64,000 bases of DNA from Cacajao melanocephalus (GCA_963573385.1 CAUYLG010070401.1:1-64000); one strand, 5' to 3'; positions 1-12,867 are shown, counted from the stretch's first letter. The notes: generated by a model from the letters alone, not told the origin. Numbers and translations are program-made.

Positions 1-209
1 AGCCTGGCCAACATGGTGAAACCCTGCCTCTTCTAAAAACACAAAAAATTAGCCAGGCATGGTTCTGGGCACCTATAATCCCAGCTACTCAGGAGGTTGA
101 GGCTGGAGAACTGTTTGAACTCAGGGAGGTGGAGGTTGCAGCGAGCCGAGATTATGCCACTGCACTCCAGCCTGGGCGACAGAACAAGACTCCATCTAAA
201 AAAAAAAAA
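1..209 (+). mobile_element. Alu SINE, cut by window edge
   Basis: Begins inside the left arm (agcctggccaacatggtgaa) and runs through the right arm to an A-rich tail at about 197-209. The 5' end lies outside the window. Confidence 0.95.
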
Positions 210-210
210 T

Positions 211-600
211 AAATACAAGGAGAGAAGTAGAGAAAGTAACAACCAAATGCATCAAGAACAGCACAAAAAGAGGACTGCCTGGTACAGTGGCTCATGCCTG
301 TAATCCCAGCACTTTGGGAAGCAGAGGCGGGAAGATGACTTGAGTTCAGGAGTTTGAGACCAGCCTGGGCAACATGATGAAACCCCTGTCCCTACAAAAA
401 AAAATCCAAAAAATTAGTAAGGCGTGGTGATATCCCTGTAGTCCCAACTACTCAGGAGGCTGAGGTCAGGGAATCGCCTGAGCCCAGACTGAGCCACAGA
501 ATGAGACCCTGTGTCAAAAAAAAAAAAAAAACAAAAAAAAAAACAGGGCTATGTCCTCATAGAAAGAGAAACAACAGTGGTTCTGGGGACGTATCCTGAC
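211..600. repeat. Local duplication copy A, split by an Alu
   Basis: Bases 211-276 and 545-600 together match 4117-4222 at roughly three quarters identity. Shared landmarks are a gagagaagtagagaaa-like stretch, caagaacagcacaaaa, gtcctcat and cagtggttct. The Alu at 277-544 interrupts this copy. I do not recognise the family, so it may be an unlabelled old repeat or a small local duplication. Confidence 0.6.
277..544 (+). mobile_element. Alu SINE with shortened right arm
   Basis: Full left arm, middle A-rich linker and a right arm that has lost the stretch between 'cgcctgagcccag' and 'actgagccacagaatgagac'. The A tail ends at about 544. Confidence 0.93.
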
Positions 601-1222
601 CATGGGGACCTTGTGGCAGGAAAATGTGCCTGGACTAGAGCTCTCTCTCCATGTGCATGAACCTCAAGGACAAAAGCGGACAGTATAGTTGCTCCAGAGA
701 AAATCTGGTGACAGAAGGCATCAGGCCACTTGTTCAGCGTCCCCCTCCTCAGCTGCCATCTTGGGGTTCACTTCAGGGAATGCCATGGTCTTTGACAGGA
801 AAATTAAAAGTGGCTCCATGACTGCAGCGTGGAGAACACCGCGGTGCATGGCTGATCCCAGGTACGCACGATGACGCCAGGGGCTCCAGATCTACCTGCA
901 AAGGTGAGAGGGCAACCTGGGCTGCTGGGGAGAACGGCCCGCAGGAAGGACCCCCGCGGAAGCAGGTGAGACCACCATGCAGTCTCGTTCCTTAGGTTCA
1001 GCTCTAGAGTCTCTATATGTTCTCTTGAAGAAACCAGTCACCACCTCCTACATTTACCAAGGAACGAGGGAGGGAAAGGGTTTGCCCAGACAGGGGCCAT
1101 AGCCAGGAGCCCATGGGTGCTGTCTGTAAGGTGATTCAGGTATTGGGTGCAGTGAGGGTTGGGGAACCTAGGGGTCTTCCCTGAGGCTTTCCGTCAGAAA
1201 GCCAAAGACATTCTTCTTTCTC
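601..1222. other. Unique sequence, no gene seen
   Basis: No repeat I can name. The longest open frame is about 60 codons, which is not above chance. The sequence is moderately GC-rich around 820-970 without CpG clustering. Confidence 0.5.
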
Positions 1223-1515
1223 TCTCTATTTTTTATTTATTTATTTATTTTTTAGATGGAGTTTCACTTTTGTTGCCAGAACGGAAGTGCAATGGTGTGA
1301 TCTCAGCTCACTGCAACCTCCGCCTCCAAGTTCAACCTCCCAAGTAGCTGTGATTACAGGCACCCACCACCATGCCCAGCTAATTTTTCTATTTTTAGTA
1401 GAGACAGAGTTTCACCATATTGGCCAGGAGGATCTCGAACTCCTGACCTCAGGTGATCCACCTGGCTTGGCCTCCCAAGTCCTAGGATTACAGGCATGAG
1501 CCACCATGCCCAGCC
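1223..1515 (-). mobile_element. Alu SINE inserted at the tail of an older Alu
   Basis: Reverse-oriented Alu. The 16-bp sequence tctctattttttattt at 1223-1238 recurs directly after the element at 1516-1531, so this is a target site duplication made in the T-rich tail of the neighbouring Alu. Confidence 0.95.
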
Positions 1516-1852
<337 letters not shown>

Positions 1853-1995
1853 TGAGCAGCATCCCAGGAGTGGCTGTGTAGAAGCTACAGGAAGGGAAGA
1901 GCGGTGGAGGTTGAGTGGTTGCAGGACACCCAGAGGAGGAGACTTTGAGCTGCCCTTGTTTTTAATCATTTTTATTTTTATTTTATTTACTATAG

Positions 1996-2279
1996 TTTTT
2001 GAGACAGAGTCTCTCTCTGTTGCCCAGGCTGGAGAGCAGTTGCATAATCTTGGCTCACTACAACCTCCGCCTCCCGGGTTCCAGCAATTCTTGTACCTCA
2101 GCCCCCCATGTAGCTGGGACTATAGGAACATGCCATGACCGGCTAATTTTTGTATTTTTAGTAGAGATGGGGTTTCACCATGTTGGCCAGGCTGGTCTCG
2201 AACTCCTGACCTCAGGTGATCCTCTGGCCTTGGCCGCCCAAAGTGCTGGGATTACTGGCGTGAGCCACTGTGCCTGGCC
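1996..2279 (-). mobile_element. Alu SINE
   Basis: Reverse-oriented, both arms present, from 'tttttgagacagagtctc' to 'gccactgtgcctggcc'. Confidence 0.95.
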
Positions 2280-2518
2280 TGAGCTAGATTTTGAATTATG
2301 ATTTCCAATGGTTTCTACTTACACATTAAAATCATCTCTTTCTTCCATACCTGGTTCCTCATTTTCTGTCTTCTTTGTGGGCATCTTTGATATCAATTTC
2401 CAAACATTGGCAGGCCCCAGGGCTCAGTCTTCAATGCTCCTCAATACTCCATTGTTACCCATTCCTCTGACAAGTTAAAAATTACCCACATGTAGATAAC
2501 TCCTGACTGATCTGTCTC

Positions 2519-2824
2519 CTTTTTTTTCTTTTTTTCTGAGACAGGGTCTTGCTCTGCTGCCCTGGCTGGAGTGTGATGGCACCATCATAGTTCATTGCAG
2601 CCTTCAACTCAAGCAATCTCCTCACCCCAAACTCCCAAGCAGCTGGCACTACAGACATGTGCCACTACACGTTAAGTTTTAATTTTTTTTTTTTTTTTTT
2701 TTTTTTTAGAGACAGGGTCTTGTTAAATTGGCCAGGCCAGTTTTGAACTCTAGACCTTGAGCAATCCTCCCACCTTGGCCTCCCATAGTGCTGGGATTAT
2801 AGGCGTGAGCCCCCACGCCTGGCC
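2519..2824 (-). mobile_element. AluJ-like SINE
   Basis: Reverse-oriented and diverged, with an expanded internal T tract at about 2683-2707. It forms an inverted pair with the Alu at 2953, 128 bp away. Confidence 0.93.
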
Positions 2825-2952
2825 AGATCTCTCTTCTGAAGTCCAGACTTGAATATCCAACTCCTCGTCAACATCTACAGTAGGATTTCAGTCACCTTTC
2901 AAACTTCTGTCAAAACTTGATATCCGATCCTTCCTTTTAGTTAATAACAACA

Positions 2953-3256
2953 GGCTGGGCGTGGTGGTTCACTCCTGTAATCCCAGCACTTTGGGAGGCC
3001 GGCAGACAGATCACTTGAAGCCAGGAGTTTGAGACCAGCCTGGCCAACATGGTGAAACCCCCCCTTACTAAAAATATGAAAATCAGCCAGGTGCAGTGGT
3101 ACATACCTGTAATCCCAGCTACTGGGGAGCCTGAGGCACAAGAATTGCTTGAACACGGTAGGCGGAGGTTGCAGTGAGCTGAGATCGCACAACTGCACTC
3201 TAGCCTGGGCAGCAGAGCAAGACTCTGTCTCAAAAAAATAAAAAAGAAAGAAAAGG
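2953..3256 (+). mobile_element. Alu SINE
   Basis: Starts with ggctgggcgtggtggttcac and ends in an A-rich tail with interspersed T and G. It is inverted relative to the preceding Alu. Confidence 0.95.
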
Positions 3257-4038
3257 AAACTGCCTCTCTCCAGTTGCTAAGCCCAAACACCTGAGCACAT
3301 GACTCCTTTTATCCCAGCTGCCACCTGATGGGTCACATGTCACGTTGGTGCCACCACTATTACTACTGTGCACAGAGCAGCCATCATCTCACACCTGGAC
3401 TCCTGCTGTAGCCTCTGAGCAGCCTCCCCGCCTCCCCTCCTGCCAGGGCTTCACCTGGTCTGTACCGTCCGCGGCCCAGGTCTCCCACCCCGTCCTTGCT
3501 GCTCCTCCAGCACCTCCCACCATCCACTGCTCCATCCACGTGGAACACCCTTTCCCCTGGAAGTCACAGGCTCACCCTGCCCTCCTTCAATTCTTTGCTC
3601 AAATGTCCCCTTCTCAAGAAGACCCACCCAGACCAGTCTTCTAAAACTTAAAACGCAGCACCCCTCATCCCCCGATGGCAGTGGCGTGCTGGTGAATGTT
3701 TACCAACCAGTTCCCAGGGAGCCCTGATGGGTAGCCACGGCTGATCTCTCTGGGGTAAGGGCTCCCATCACGGCCCATTTCCAGCCACCAACGTGAGCTC
3801 GCTGCAAAGAGATGTGCACAGCCGGCACCAGCACACACCACTGAACCCTGCTCCGTTTCTCTACACCACCATCTAACCTTCTTACATATGCAGAAATTTA
3901 CACATTTATTATATTACTGTTTCCTGTCTGCCTTCCCCGACTTGAATGTAAATTCCATAGAGACGGGCTAATTGAGCCTGATTTTGAAGTCAGCTGGAGG
4001 CCAAATCTGGCCTGTGTCCTGTTCCGGGGTTTTGGTCT

Positions 4039-4067
4039 ATGTTGCCCAGGCTGGTCTTGAATTCTTA
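4039..4067 (-). mobile_element. Alu fragment
   Basis: Short piece of a reverse Alu (atgttgcccaggctggtctt). It does not adjoin the second Alu piece at 4237 in normal Alu order. Confidence 0.6.
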
Positions 4068-4116
4068 GGCCCAGAGGAGCAACAGACACGGATCCTGGCC
4101 TCTAAGACTTGGCGCA

Positions 4117-4222
4117 GAGATACAGGGAGAGAGGTAGAAACAGCGACGAGCAAATGCGCCAAGAATGGCACAAAATGAGAAATCAGTCCTCATGGGAAGA
4201 GCAGCACAGTGGTTCTTGGGGA
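4117..4222. repeat. Local duplication copy B
   Basis: Uninterrupted partner of the split copy at 211-600. It is enclosed by two Alu fragments inside the hAT remnant. Confidence 0.6.
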
Positions 4223-4236
4223 GGTTTCTAGGGTAG

Positions 4237-4296
4237 GATCCTCCCAGGATCAGCCTCCAAAGTAGCTGGGACTACAGGCGTGCACCACCGTGCAGC
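4237..4296 (-). mobile_element. Alu fragment
   Basis: Central part of a reverse Alu arm, around 'agtagctgggactacaggcg'. Both ends are missing. Confidence 0.75.
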
Positions 4297-4556
4297 TTTG
4301 CAGCCTGATTTCATAATCAAAGTCTTGTTGAAGGAAGCCACACTCATTTGTTTACATGGTATCCATGGCTACTTAGCATTACAGTGGACAACACTCCAAA
4401 TATTTACCACCTGGTCCCTTACAGAAAAATCATGCTAACCCAACTTGGAGGAGTGCCAGGTGCAAAGTAGGCTCTCAATAAAGGCTTGTATAAATGGCTG
4501 AAAATCATACAGAAAACCAACGTGGAGACTTTTCTCCACAAATCATGCTTGACCCA

Positions 4557-5094
<538 letters not shown>

Positions 5095-5334
5095 TGCCAC
5101 ACCCAATATTCCTACCACCTGCTTCAAGAACAAGACATTGTTCACCACGTTACACCTAGGGACATTACGCCTGTTTTATTCTCCCACTGAGGACACTCTG
5201 GGACCAGCTGAGGACACAGCTGTGACCTTCCCTGAGAGCCTTTGAGGGAAGCTGTTCCATCTCCCTCCTCCTTCTAATAGTCATCAAGGCTGGAGACACT
5301 ACACATCCATCGTCTTCTCCCAAAGTCCTTGCAA
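5095..5334. other. Unique sequence
   Basis: Nothing recognisable. It lies between the MLT1 LTR and a MIR. Confidence 0.5.
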
Positions 5335-5485
5335 GGTAGATCATTTTGTCCCCATTCTACGGAGAGCAGACAGGTTTCAGAAGCTTAAGTCTCATCCCAA
5401 AGTCCCCATGGCTAGTCAATGGCAGATGTGGGATCTGAGCCCGAGCCTTTGAACTCCAAAACTCTTATTTGTGCCTCTCTGCCAA
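5335..5485 (-). mobile_element. MIR SINE
   Basis: Reverse MIR core. It reads a diverged form of 'ccattttacagatgagg', followed by 'gctagtcaatggcagatgtg' and a run into 'tttgaactccaaaac'. Confidence 0.75.
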
Positions 5486-5931
5486 GCTGTGAAAGATTCA
5501 TCCCCACTAGGGTGCGTGTGCCCAAGGGTTGGAAATAATGGGACTGAATATTCCAGGGGACTCATTTCTCCATGAGGTGTCATGAATTGCTTTGCTTTTC
5601 TAAAAACAAACAAACAAAACAAAAACCCATTTCATCGCAGCCACAATAACAGTAGCCTGAGTTGCTGAAGAGACGGAGGGTAGGGGTCCCGGCTGGCTGT
5701 GGAAATCAGAGCCGGCCCACGCAGAGCTTCCAGCTGCGAATCGCAGCTGAGGAGGCAGCACGTTAACAGATCAGGAGATGGAGTGAGAGGGAAGCTGGTG
5801 TCTCCATTTGCCAAGGCCAGTGAGAAAATAAAAATCTCCAGGACCAAGAATAGAATAAAAATCTCCTGACCCCAAGCCCGGCCTTCATGTTACAGTCACT
5901 CCGCCTCCACCATTCCATTCTCAAAGTTGAC
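5486..5931. other. Unique sequence
   Basis: No repeat or gene recognised. It contains a short A/C-rich stretch at 5603-5625. Open frames are under 75 codons. Confidence 0.5.
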
Positions 5932-6186
5932 TTTTTTTTTTTTTTTGAGACGGTGTCTCACGCACTCTGTTGCCCAGGCTGCACTGCAGTGGAGTGACCT
6001 TGGCTCACGGCAACCTCCACCTCCTGGGTTCTAGCAATTCTCCCCCTCAGCCTCCCGAGTAGCTTGGATTACAGGCATCTGCCACCATGCCCAGCTAACT
6101 TTTGTATTTTTAGTAGAGACAGAGTTTTGTCATGTTGGCCAGGCTGGTCTCAAACTCCCTGCCTCAAGTGATCTGCCTGCCTGGCC
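5932..6186 (-). mobile_element. Alu SINE, 5'-truncated
   Basis: Reverse Alu flanked by a near-perfect target site duplication: tcaaagttgactttt at 5921-5935 and tcaaagttgatttta at 6187-6201. The missing 5' end therefore reflects truncation at insertion. Confidence 0.95.
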
Positions 6187-6435
6187 TCAAAGTTGATTTT
6201 AATTCAATGTAAGTTTGAATCATACACATTAGTTGAAGTCTGGAATTAGAGTAGACACTCAAATGCATTCTAATGACATAGACGTTCAGAGGTGGGGGAG
6301 GGCCATGGAGGTGGCTGGGCTGGGGGTTCCAAGCTCAGGGGCACATCACACCCCTCACCCCCTGCAGCTGTGAGAAGGTGGCACCAGCCCCATGGGCCAA
6401 ATTGATTGGTCTGGGGTGGGCTGCGCACTGGTATC

Positions 6436-7144
<709 letters not shown>

Positions 7145-7360
7145 AGGAGCCCTCACTGTGGACTCACACAGACCCGGGTTCGCAGTCCCAGCTCTGCACG
7201 CACTAGCTGTGCATCCTTGGGCAAATGACTGAACCTCTCTGAGCATCAGCTTCCTTGTTTACTTGGTGGAGTTGACAAGAGTGGTGACTCTTAGCAGGGC
7301 GGTTATTAAAGTGCCTGGCCCACACTGAGCACAAAGTTGGATCTATTATTACGAACAAGC
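7145..7360 (+). mobile_element. MIR SINE
   Basis: Near full-length MIR in sense: gacccgggttcgcagtccca, 'tgggcaaatgactgaacctctctgagcatcag', then 'gtgcctggcccacactgagc'. Confidence 0.85.
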
Positions 7361-7394
7361 GCTCCCACATTGCTCTGGCCGCTCCTGGATAGCC

Positions 7395-7520
7395 AGGATA
7401 GAAACACAGATGATCACAAATGAATAAGCTGAGACTCAGAGAGGTCAAACCACCTGCCCAAGATCCCACAGCAAGTCAGAGACAAGCCTGGGCCTAGAAC
7501 ACAGACCCAGGGGCTCTCAC
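7395..7520 (-). mobile_element. MIR SINE
   Basis: Antisense MIR core: aataagctgagactcagagagg, then 'cctgcccaagatcccacagc'. It lies head-on to the MIR at 7145. Confidence 0.8.
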
Positions 7521-7887
7521 TCGGCCCGTGGGCTCCCCACACACAAACGCCCAGTTCCCGGGGACCCTAGGTCTGCAGATTCTCCCCCAAGACCTTGTTG
7601 GTTCAAATGAGGTGCTTTTAACGAGAGTGCAAAATCAACTCCTGGTGAGAACTATGGGGTGAGCACACGAAAGGGAAGAAGGAACCCACTGTCCCTGTGG
7701 CCTCCACGATCAACCCTGGAAGAGAAGTAATTAGGGTCATGAATCCTGGGCCACCTCCCACATTAAGAGCAGCACCAGCTGTGTGGCCCTGCACACCCTC
7801 TCCACTGGGCCAGAGGACACAGGAGAGCTGGTTTGCAAATGAACGCAAACTGCCAAGCTTTGGATTCACTGCCTGATGCGGGGCCAT
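7521..7887. other. Unique sequence
   Basis: No recognised repeat. The longest frames are about 90 codons on the minus strand without a domain. Confidence 0.45.
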
Positions 7888-8037
7888 GCATCCCGCTTAT
7901 GGGGGAGCCCGAGGCAAGAGAATCACTTGTACCCAGGAGTCGGAGGCTGCAGTGAGCTGAGATCATGTCACTGCACTCCTGGGCCACAGAATGGAACTCC
8001 ATCTCAAAAAAATAAAATAAAATAAAAAGAAAAAAAG
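7888..8037 (+). mobile_element. Alu right arm
   Basis: Single arm from 'gcatcccgcttatggggg' through 'gcagtgagctgagatcatg' to an A-rich (aaaat)n tail. Confidence 0.88.
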
Positions 8038-8179
8038 AGACAGCCAAAAGAAGTCAGGAGGAAATGAATCAACCAAGCCTCACTTGTGACACAGGCCACT
8101 CTGTGCCCAGCACTGAGAGAGATTTGAGAGGCACCCACGGCAGGGGCGGGGTGTGACCCCCCACTCTCCCAATGCAGGG

Positions 8180-8275
8180 GAGTCTCTGCCCAGCAGCAAC
8201 TGGCTGTGTGACCTGGACCACGCTGCTTGCCCTCTCTGGGCCTCAGCAACTCCTTTACAGAGTGACTAGGCCACA
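8180..8275 (+). mobile_element. MIR SINE fragment
   Basis: Core only: 'aactggctgtgtgacctgg', then 'gccctctctgggcctcagc'. Confidence 0.75.
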
Positions 8276-9439
8276 CGAAGCTCTGACATGGGAACTTGGG
8301 CCCATGGGAACTGAACCAGCCAGGGCTGGTAGCCAGGGAGCTGAACAGGGGAGTCAGCTGTTCAGGGCGGGGCCGTGCCCCAGACTCCAGTGCAGTGACA
8401 GCACCTGTGGCCTCCACCCAGCCCCTGGAGGTTTGAGGAAGAGCATACCATGTCCCCTTGGGAAATGTCTCTATAGAAAGCAGAATTATTTGACCTGGAA
8501 GAGTGGAAAGCAACAGGGACCTTGGATGCCAGCATAGGGCATTAAGATTCTACTCTACTGGGATTTGGGGGCTCTTTGGGATTTTTGAGAACAGGGAAAT
8601 AATCCACCCAGGGTTTAAAATGATTGCAGGCTAGAAAACCAAGGGAGAGTCTAACCTGGGTGCTGCCCAAAGGTGGGGGTGGGGGCCTCTTTGGAGCCCC
8701 TCCATTCAGCCCGGCACATTCCCATTAAATTAGAAAATTGGAGGCTATTTAAAGGTTTTCTTTCTCCAAATGTTTTCTAAGGACTTGTAGGCAGTGAGAG
8801 AGCACGAAAACGTGCACCCAGCCAGAGGGAGCTCCATTTGCCAACCTGAAATCTCTGCTTCTCATTAATTAAAGGAGCCGAGAAATCATCCTTCAAAACC
8901 TGGCTTTCCAACCAGAAATTCCAACAGCTCCACCTTTTGTGGGAACCATGCTGCCAGCCACCTTTGGAGCCTGAGCCCCAGATGGCAAAGTGCCCGGCCG
9001 CGCAATTGAGATAGCCGCTCCATGTCATCTTTGCCTGTTAATGGCCGTGTGGAGAGCCATCCACTCACGACCTCTTTATCTGCCTGCTTCATGGACCATC
9101 CACTGCCCAGTGCTCCTCCTGGGAGCTGCCGATCGGGATGCCAAGCGCTGGCCGAGGCCTCCTCTCCTGCTTCCGGCAGCAGCATCTGCATCTTTGCTGG
9201 GCTCGGTCCCTGGCTGGCTGCACTCCTGGCCTGGCAGGAGCAGCTTGAGGGGCTGTAGTGGCAGGTGGTGACAGCTCCCCACACCGGGCTCCCGGCACTG
9301 TGGCCTCTCTCCTGCTCAGCCACACGTGGGCAGCCTGAAAGCAGAGGGCAGTGCAGTGTGCCCACCCAAGGGACTCATGCAATCGGTGTGCTCTGAGCCC
9401 ACCAGACAACACCCGAATCACAGCCCCACAAATAGATAG
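8276..9439. other. Repeat-poor unique block
   Basis: More than 1.1 kb without a recognisable element. An AT-rich piece at 8720-8900 (cattaattaaaggagccg) passes into GC-richer DNA at 8980-9330. Frames of 93-159 codons overlap on both strands and none shows a domain, so I do not call a gene. Confidence 0.5.
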
Positions 9440-10600
9440 GGAAGATGTACCACCAAAAAATCCATCTTTGGTCTCTGCTTCTGGTTCCTGGCACAGAGCC
9501 CCTAAAACCCTTAAAATTCCCTGAATGACAGAAGTGCTAAGCACATCCCTGGTTCCAACATTTGGTCTTTAACCCCGATACCTGACACAGCTCCTAAAGC
9601 CGTAGGGATCCCCTGGAGGATAGAAGCACCTTTTGTCCTAGTGAGCGATTCTTGGTGGGCTCCTGGGTCCAGGCTGGGTTTAGAAAGACCAAGCCAGGAT
9701 TAGAAGCTCAGAACTTTCATTCCCACCCCCATCCTCGGAGAGAGGAGAATCACTGGAGATTGAGTCAATAATAGAGAATGCCAGCCAGGTGCACGACGGC
9801 CTACGCCCGTAATGCCAGCACTCTGGGCAACTTGGGAAGAACATTTGAGCCCAGGAGGTTGAGTCAAGCCTGGGCAACCTAGCAAAACCCCATCTCTGCA
9901 ACAAATTTAAAACTTAGCCAGGTATGATGGCACACGCCGGCAAACCCAGGTACTGGGGAGGCTGAAGAAGGAGGACTGTTTGAGCCCCGGAGGTCAAGTC
10001 TGCATCGAGTTGTGACTGCACCACTGTACTCCAGCCTGGGCAACAGAGGGAGACCCTGTCCCCCTCCAAGAAAAGAATAATCCATCATGCCCAAGCCTCA
10101 TAAAAATCCCTAAAAGATGAGACTCAGAGTACCTCTGGGTTGATGAGCATTCCCACCAGCCAGCAAGGTGGGAGGCCCCGACTCTACAGGACAGAAGCTC
10201 CTGTGCTCGGGACCATTCCGAACCAAACCCTGTGCACCTCTTCACCTGGCCGCCCATTGGCGTCCTCTATCATATTTTTCATAATCAACCAGTCAATTTT
10301 CTGTGTTCTGTGAGCCATCATAGCAAAGGATCCAACCTGAGGCTGGGGTTATGAGAACCCCTGATTTGTAGCCAAGTCAAACAGAAGTGTGGGTGACCTG
10401 GGGGCTCACTACTGTGACAGGTGTCTGACACGAGGTGGGGGCAGTCTCGTGGCACTGAGCCCTTCGCCTGTGGGGCCCGCACTCATCCGGGTGGTCAGTG
10501 TCACAGCTGCACTGGAGGACACCCAGGTGGTGTCCAGAGAGTTGGAGAATGGGTTGGTTTGGGAAAACTTCCCATGCATCTGGTGCAAGGCACAGAGAAA
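9440..10600 (+). mobile_element. Old LTR-like repeat of uncertain family, split by AluJ
   Basis: The text at 9470-9680 and 10081-10600 matches a multi-copy family I remember but cannot name. Landmarks are tcctggcacagagcccctaa, gcctcataaaaatccctaaa, ttctgtgttctgtgagccat and cactgagcccttcgcctgtg. The Alu at 9783-10080 lies between the halves. A weaker second copy of the 9475 segment follows at about 9577. Confidence 0.45.
9783..10080 (+). mobile_element. AluJ-like SINE
   Basis: Diverged dimer with the J-type 'agcctgggcaacctagcaaa'. The tail is mutated to 'ccccctccaagaaaag'. Confidence 0.93.
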
Positions 10601-10984
10601 CCAGTTTGCTTTTCCTATTGAGAAGGGGGCGCCCCGGAGCATATGTGCAGAGCTCCGAGGCTTCCCACGATGGAGGGAGACAGGGAGGAGAGAAGACAGA
10701 GAGACAGACGGCCGCTTCCTGGGACCACTGCCATCAGTGCAGGAGGGTGCTGACTCCGAGAGGAAGAACTAGGACTTCAGGGTGGAAACCACAGAGAGAC
10801 TAATTGCATTTCCATGAAGGAAAGATGTGTTCAGCAAAGGTGTGTGGGCCACCTCCGGAGACAGCAGCTGCCCCAGCGAAGGTATCGAAGGTACCAGGAG
10901 TGAACGGCAGGGGCCACTGAAGACCAGACCCCACCTCTTCGCGTGCCTCCGAGGCAGCCCGGGAAGTGTGCATCAATCTGCAAC
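10601..10984. other. Unique sequence
   Basis: Purine-rich at 10672-10715 (gagacagggaggagagaag). No gene recognised. The overlapping 127-codon frame that starts upstream runs through the old LTR-like repeat. Confidence 0.45.
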
Positions 10985-11108
10985 CTCACATGAGATCAAC
11001 TCCACTCCCAATTCCGCCACGCGTTTGTTGATGGTGCAATTCAACAAGTCCCCTAACTTCTCAAAGCCTCAGGCTTCCTGTCTGTAAAATGACAGGCCTC
11101 AGAAAAGA
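10985..11108 (+). mobile_element. MIR SINE fragment
   Basis: Diverged MIR core with 'aagtcccctaacttctcaaagcctcaggcttcctgtctgtaaaatg' in the expected order. Confidence 0.7.
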
Positions 11109-11128
11109 CCGCCTCTCGGTCACCTCCA

Positions 11129-11389
11129 AGACAGGGAGGGTCTCACTCTGTCACTCAGGCTGGAGTGCAGCGGTACGATCATAGCTCACTGCAGCCTCGA
11201 CCTCCCAGGATCAAGTAATCCTCCTGCCTCAGCCTCCTGAGTAGGTGAAACTACAGGCATGCCCTACCATGCCCAGATCATTTCTGTAGTTTTTGCTATG
11301 TTGCCCAGGCTGGTCTTAAATTCCTGGCCTCAAGTGATCCTCCCACCTCAGCCTCCCAAATTGCAGGTGTGTGCCACTGTACCTGGCCT
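11129..11389 (-). mobile_element. AluJ-like SINE, shortened
   Basis: Reverse. It reads agctcactgcagcctcgacc and lacks part of the right arm near 'cccaaattgcaggtgtg'. No T tail is left. Confidence 0.93.
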
Positions 11390-12665
11390 CCAATCTCAAG
11401 TGTGGCAGCAAAACCAGGCCCCATTTCTCACCCCTCTCCTGTGACCAGAGAGACACTGGGCATGGGGCCCCTTAGAGCTGACTCAAACGACACTTCCAGG
11501 TAACTCAGTCAGAAGGCAGTGCTGTGGGTGGGGGTGTGGAGGACTTTCTACCGCATAATAAGGTTGGTGTTCGACTCCAGGGAGGCTCTGGATCTGAAAG
11601 CTCAAACCAATGAGGACTTTCAGCAGAAATAACCCCTTGCAATGTAAGATGTACGTGACCGGTGTTAGGAACTTAAAGTAAATTGAGGGGGAAAAAAAGG
11701 GCAATTGCAACTGAGAGCCGAAAATTCCCACCACCACTCTGTCATCCACCAGGCAGGAGAACGGATGGTGCACCTGGCTTGCGACTGTCTCCAGAGGTGA
11801 GGAAAGCTTACAAAACAGCAGAAAAAGCTAGAAACCTCTCAAATTCCAGGGCAGTCTGAGGATAGAGGTGCAGCAGAGGTGAAAGGGAGTCGCAGGGAAA
11901 AGGAAGGAGTTCAAAGGGCAGAAAACCTGGGTGGGAAGGAAATAGGTAGTAAGGCAGCGAGGGCACCATGCACTGTGCCAGAAGTGTCCTCCCGGGGCCA
12001 TCCCAAAGGCCTGAGCCCAGATGGCCATGCTGTCATAGTAAAAAGGACACCAGGTTGCTAGACCAGAACCAGGCATGGGAGGAGTGTCTATTGCCTGACT
12101 TTTCTTCTCTTCCCACCCCTATCTCTGAAGCTTAGACTTCTCACCAAAGACCTTAAGATCTCTCTGAACGCCTTGGTCTCTCCTGTGCTCATGTGTGTGT
12201 TTACTTCAAGGGGCCAGTGGCCAAGCTGGTCACCAGCTGCAGGTAGAGACTAAGCCCCAACCCCAGCTCCAGCCAACCCAGGCAAGAAAATCATCTTTAG
12301 CATGAGCTATGAGCCCTCTTCAATGGCTGAAAACATAGTAAGGTAGAGTCCTTTGGGCTCTCTCCTTCCACGCTCAGCTTACAATCCTGGACAAGAGGAT
12401 ACATAACCTGTTGCATGGGTTACAGAAGAAAAGGGGGAAAGGCTGCCATTTGGATCTCCAAACCTGGAAGCAAAGCTGTGCCTGAATCATATCTCAGGTC
12501 CCACGGAGTCAGAGCTGAGTCCTTCCACACTGCCGAGCTATTTGGCACCCAGAGCCATAGTGTTATGGGGATTGGAATCGCCTCTCAAAGCAAGAAGGAC
12601 TTGGAATGGGCAGCTGGGAACTTGGCTCTGGAATCTTCTTAGGAGGTGGATGTGAGCACTCCTCT
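11390..12665. other. Repeat-poor unique block
   Basis: About 1.3 kb with no element I recognise. A short purine-rich tract lies at 11865-11935. Open frames reach 96 codons, with no domain. Confidence 0.5.
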
Positions 12666-12833
12666 TCTGGCACAAAATTTTCTTTTCTTCCTATTCTTTT
12701 TTTTTTTTTTTTTTTTTTTAAAGAGGAGATCTTGCTATGTTGCCCATGCTGGATTCAAATTCTTGGGCTCAAGAGATTCTCCCACTTCAGCCTCCCAGAT
12801 AGCTGGGACTACAAGTATGCCATCATGCCAGGC

Positions 12834-12867
<34 letters not shown>

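Larger units (their letters stand above)
3986..4440 (-). mobile_element. hAT-Charlie DNA transposon remnant, interrupted
   Basis: The right part at 4316-4440 carries 'gtttacatggtatccatggct' and the end motif 'cccttacagaaaaa', typical of non-autonomous hAT-Charlie elements. The left part at 3986-4026 has 'gaggccaaatctggcctg'. A 280-bp stretch made of Alu fragments and duplication copy B separates the halves. Orientation is tentative. Confidence 0.65.
3330..4505 (+). mobile_element. L2 LINE 3' end, interrupted
   Basis: L2-type 3' text is seen at 3500-3630 (wording near tggaacaccctttcccctgg and gctcaaatgtccccttctca) and at 3890-3970 (tgaatgtaaattccatagag). It resumes at 4450-4505 with the terminal motif gtaggctctcaataaa. 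The gap from about 3986 to 4440 is filled by a hAT element and Alu pieces. Confidence 0.7.
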
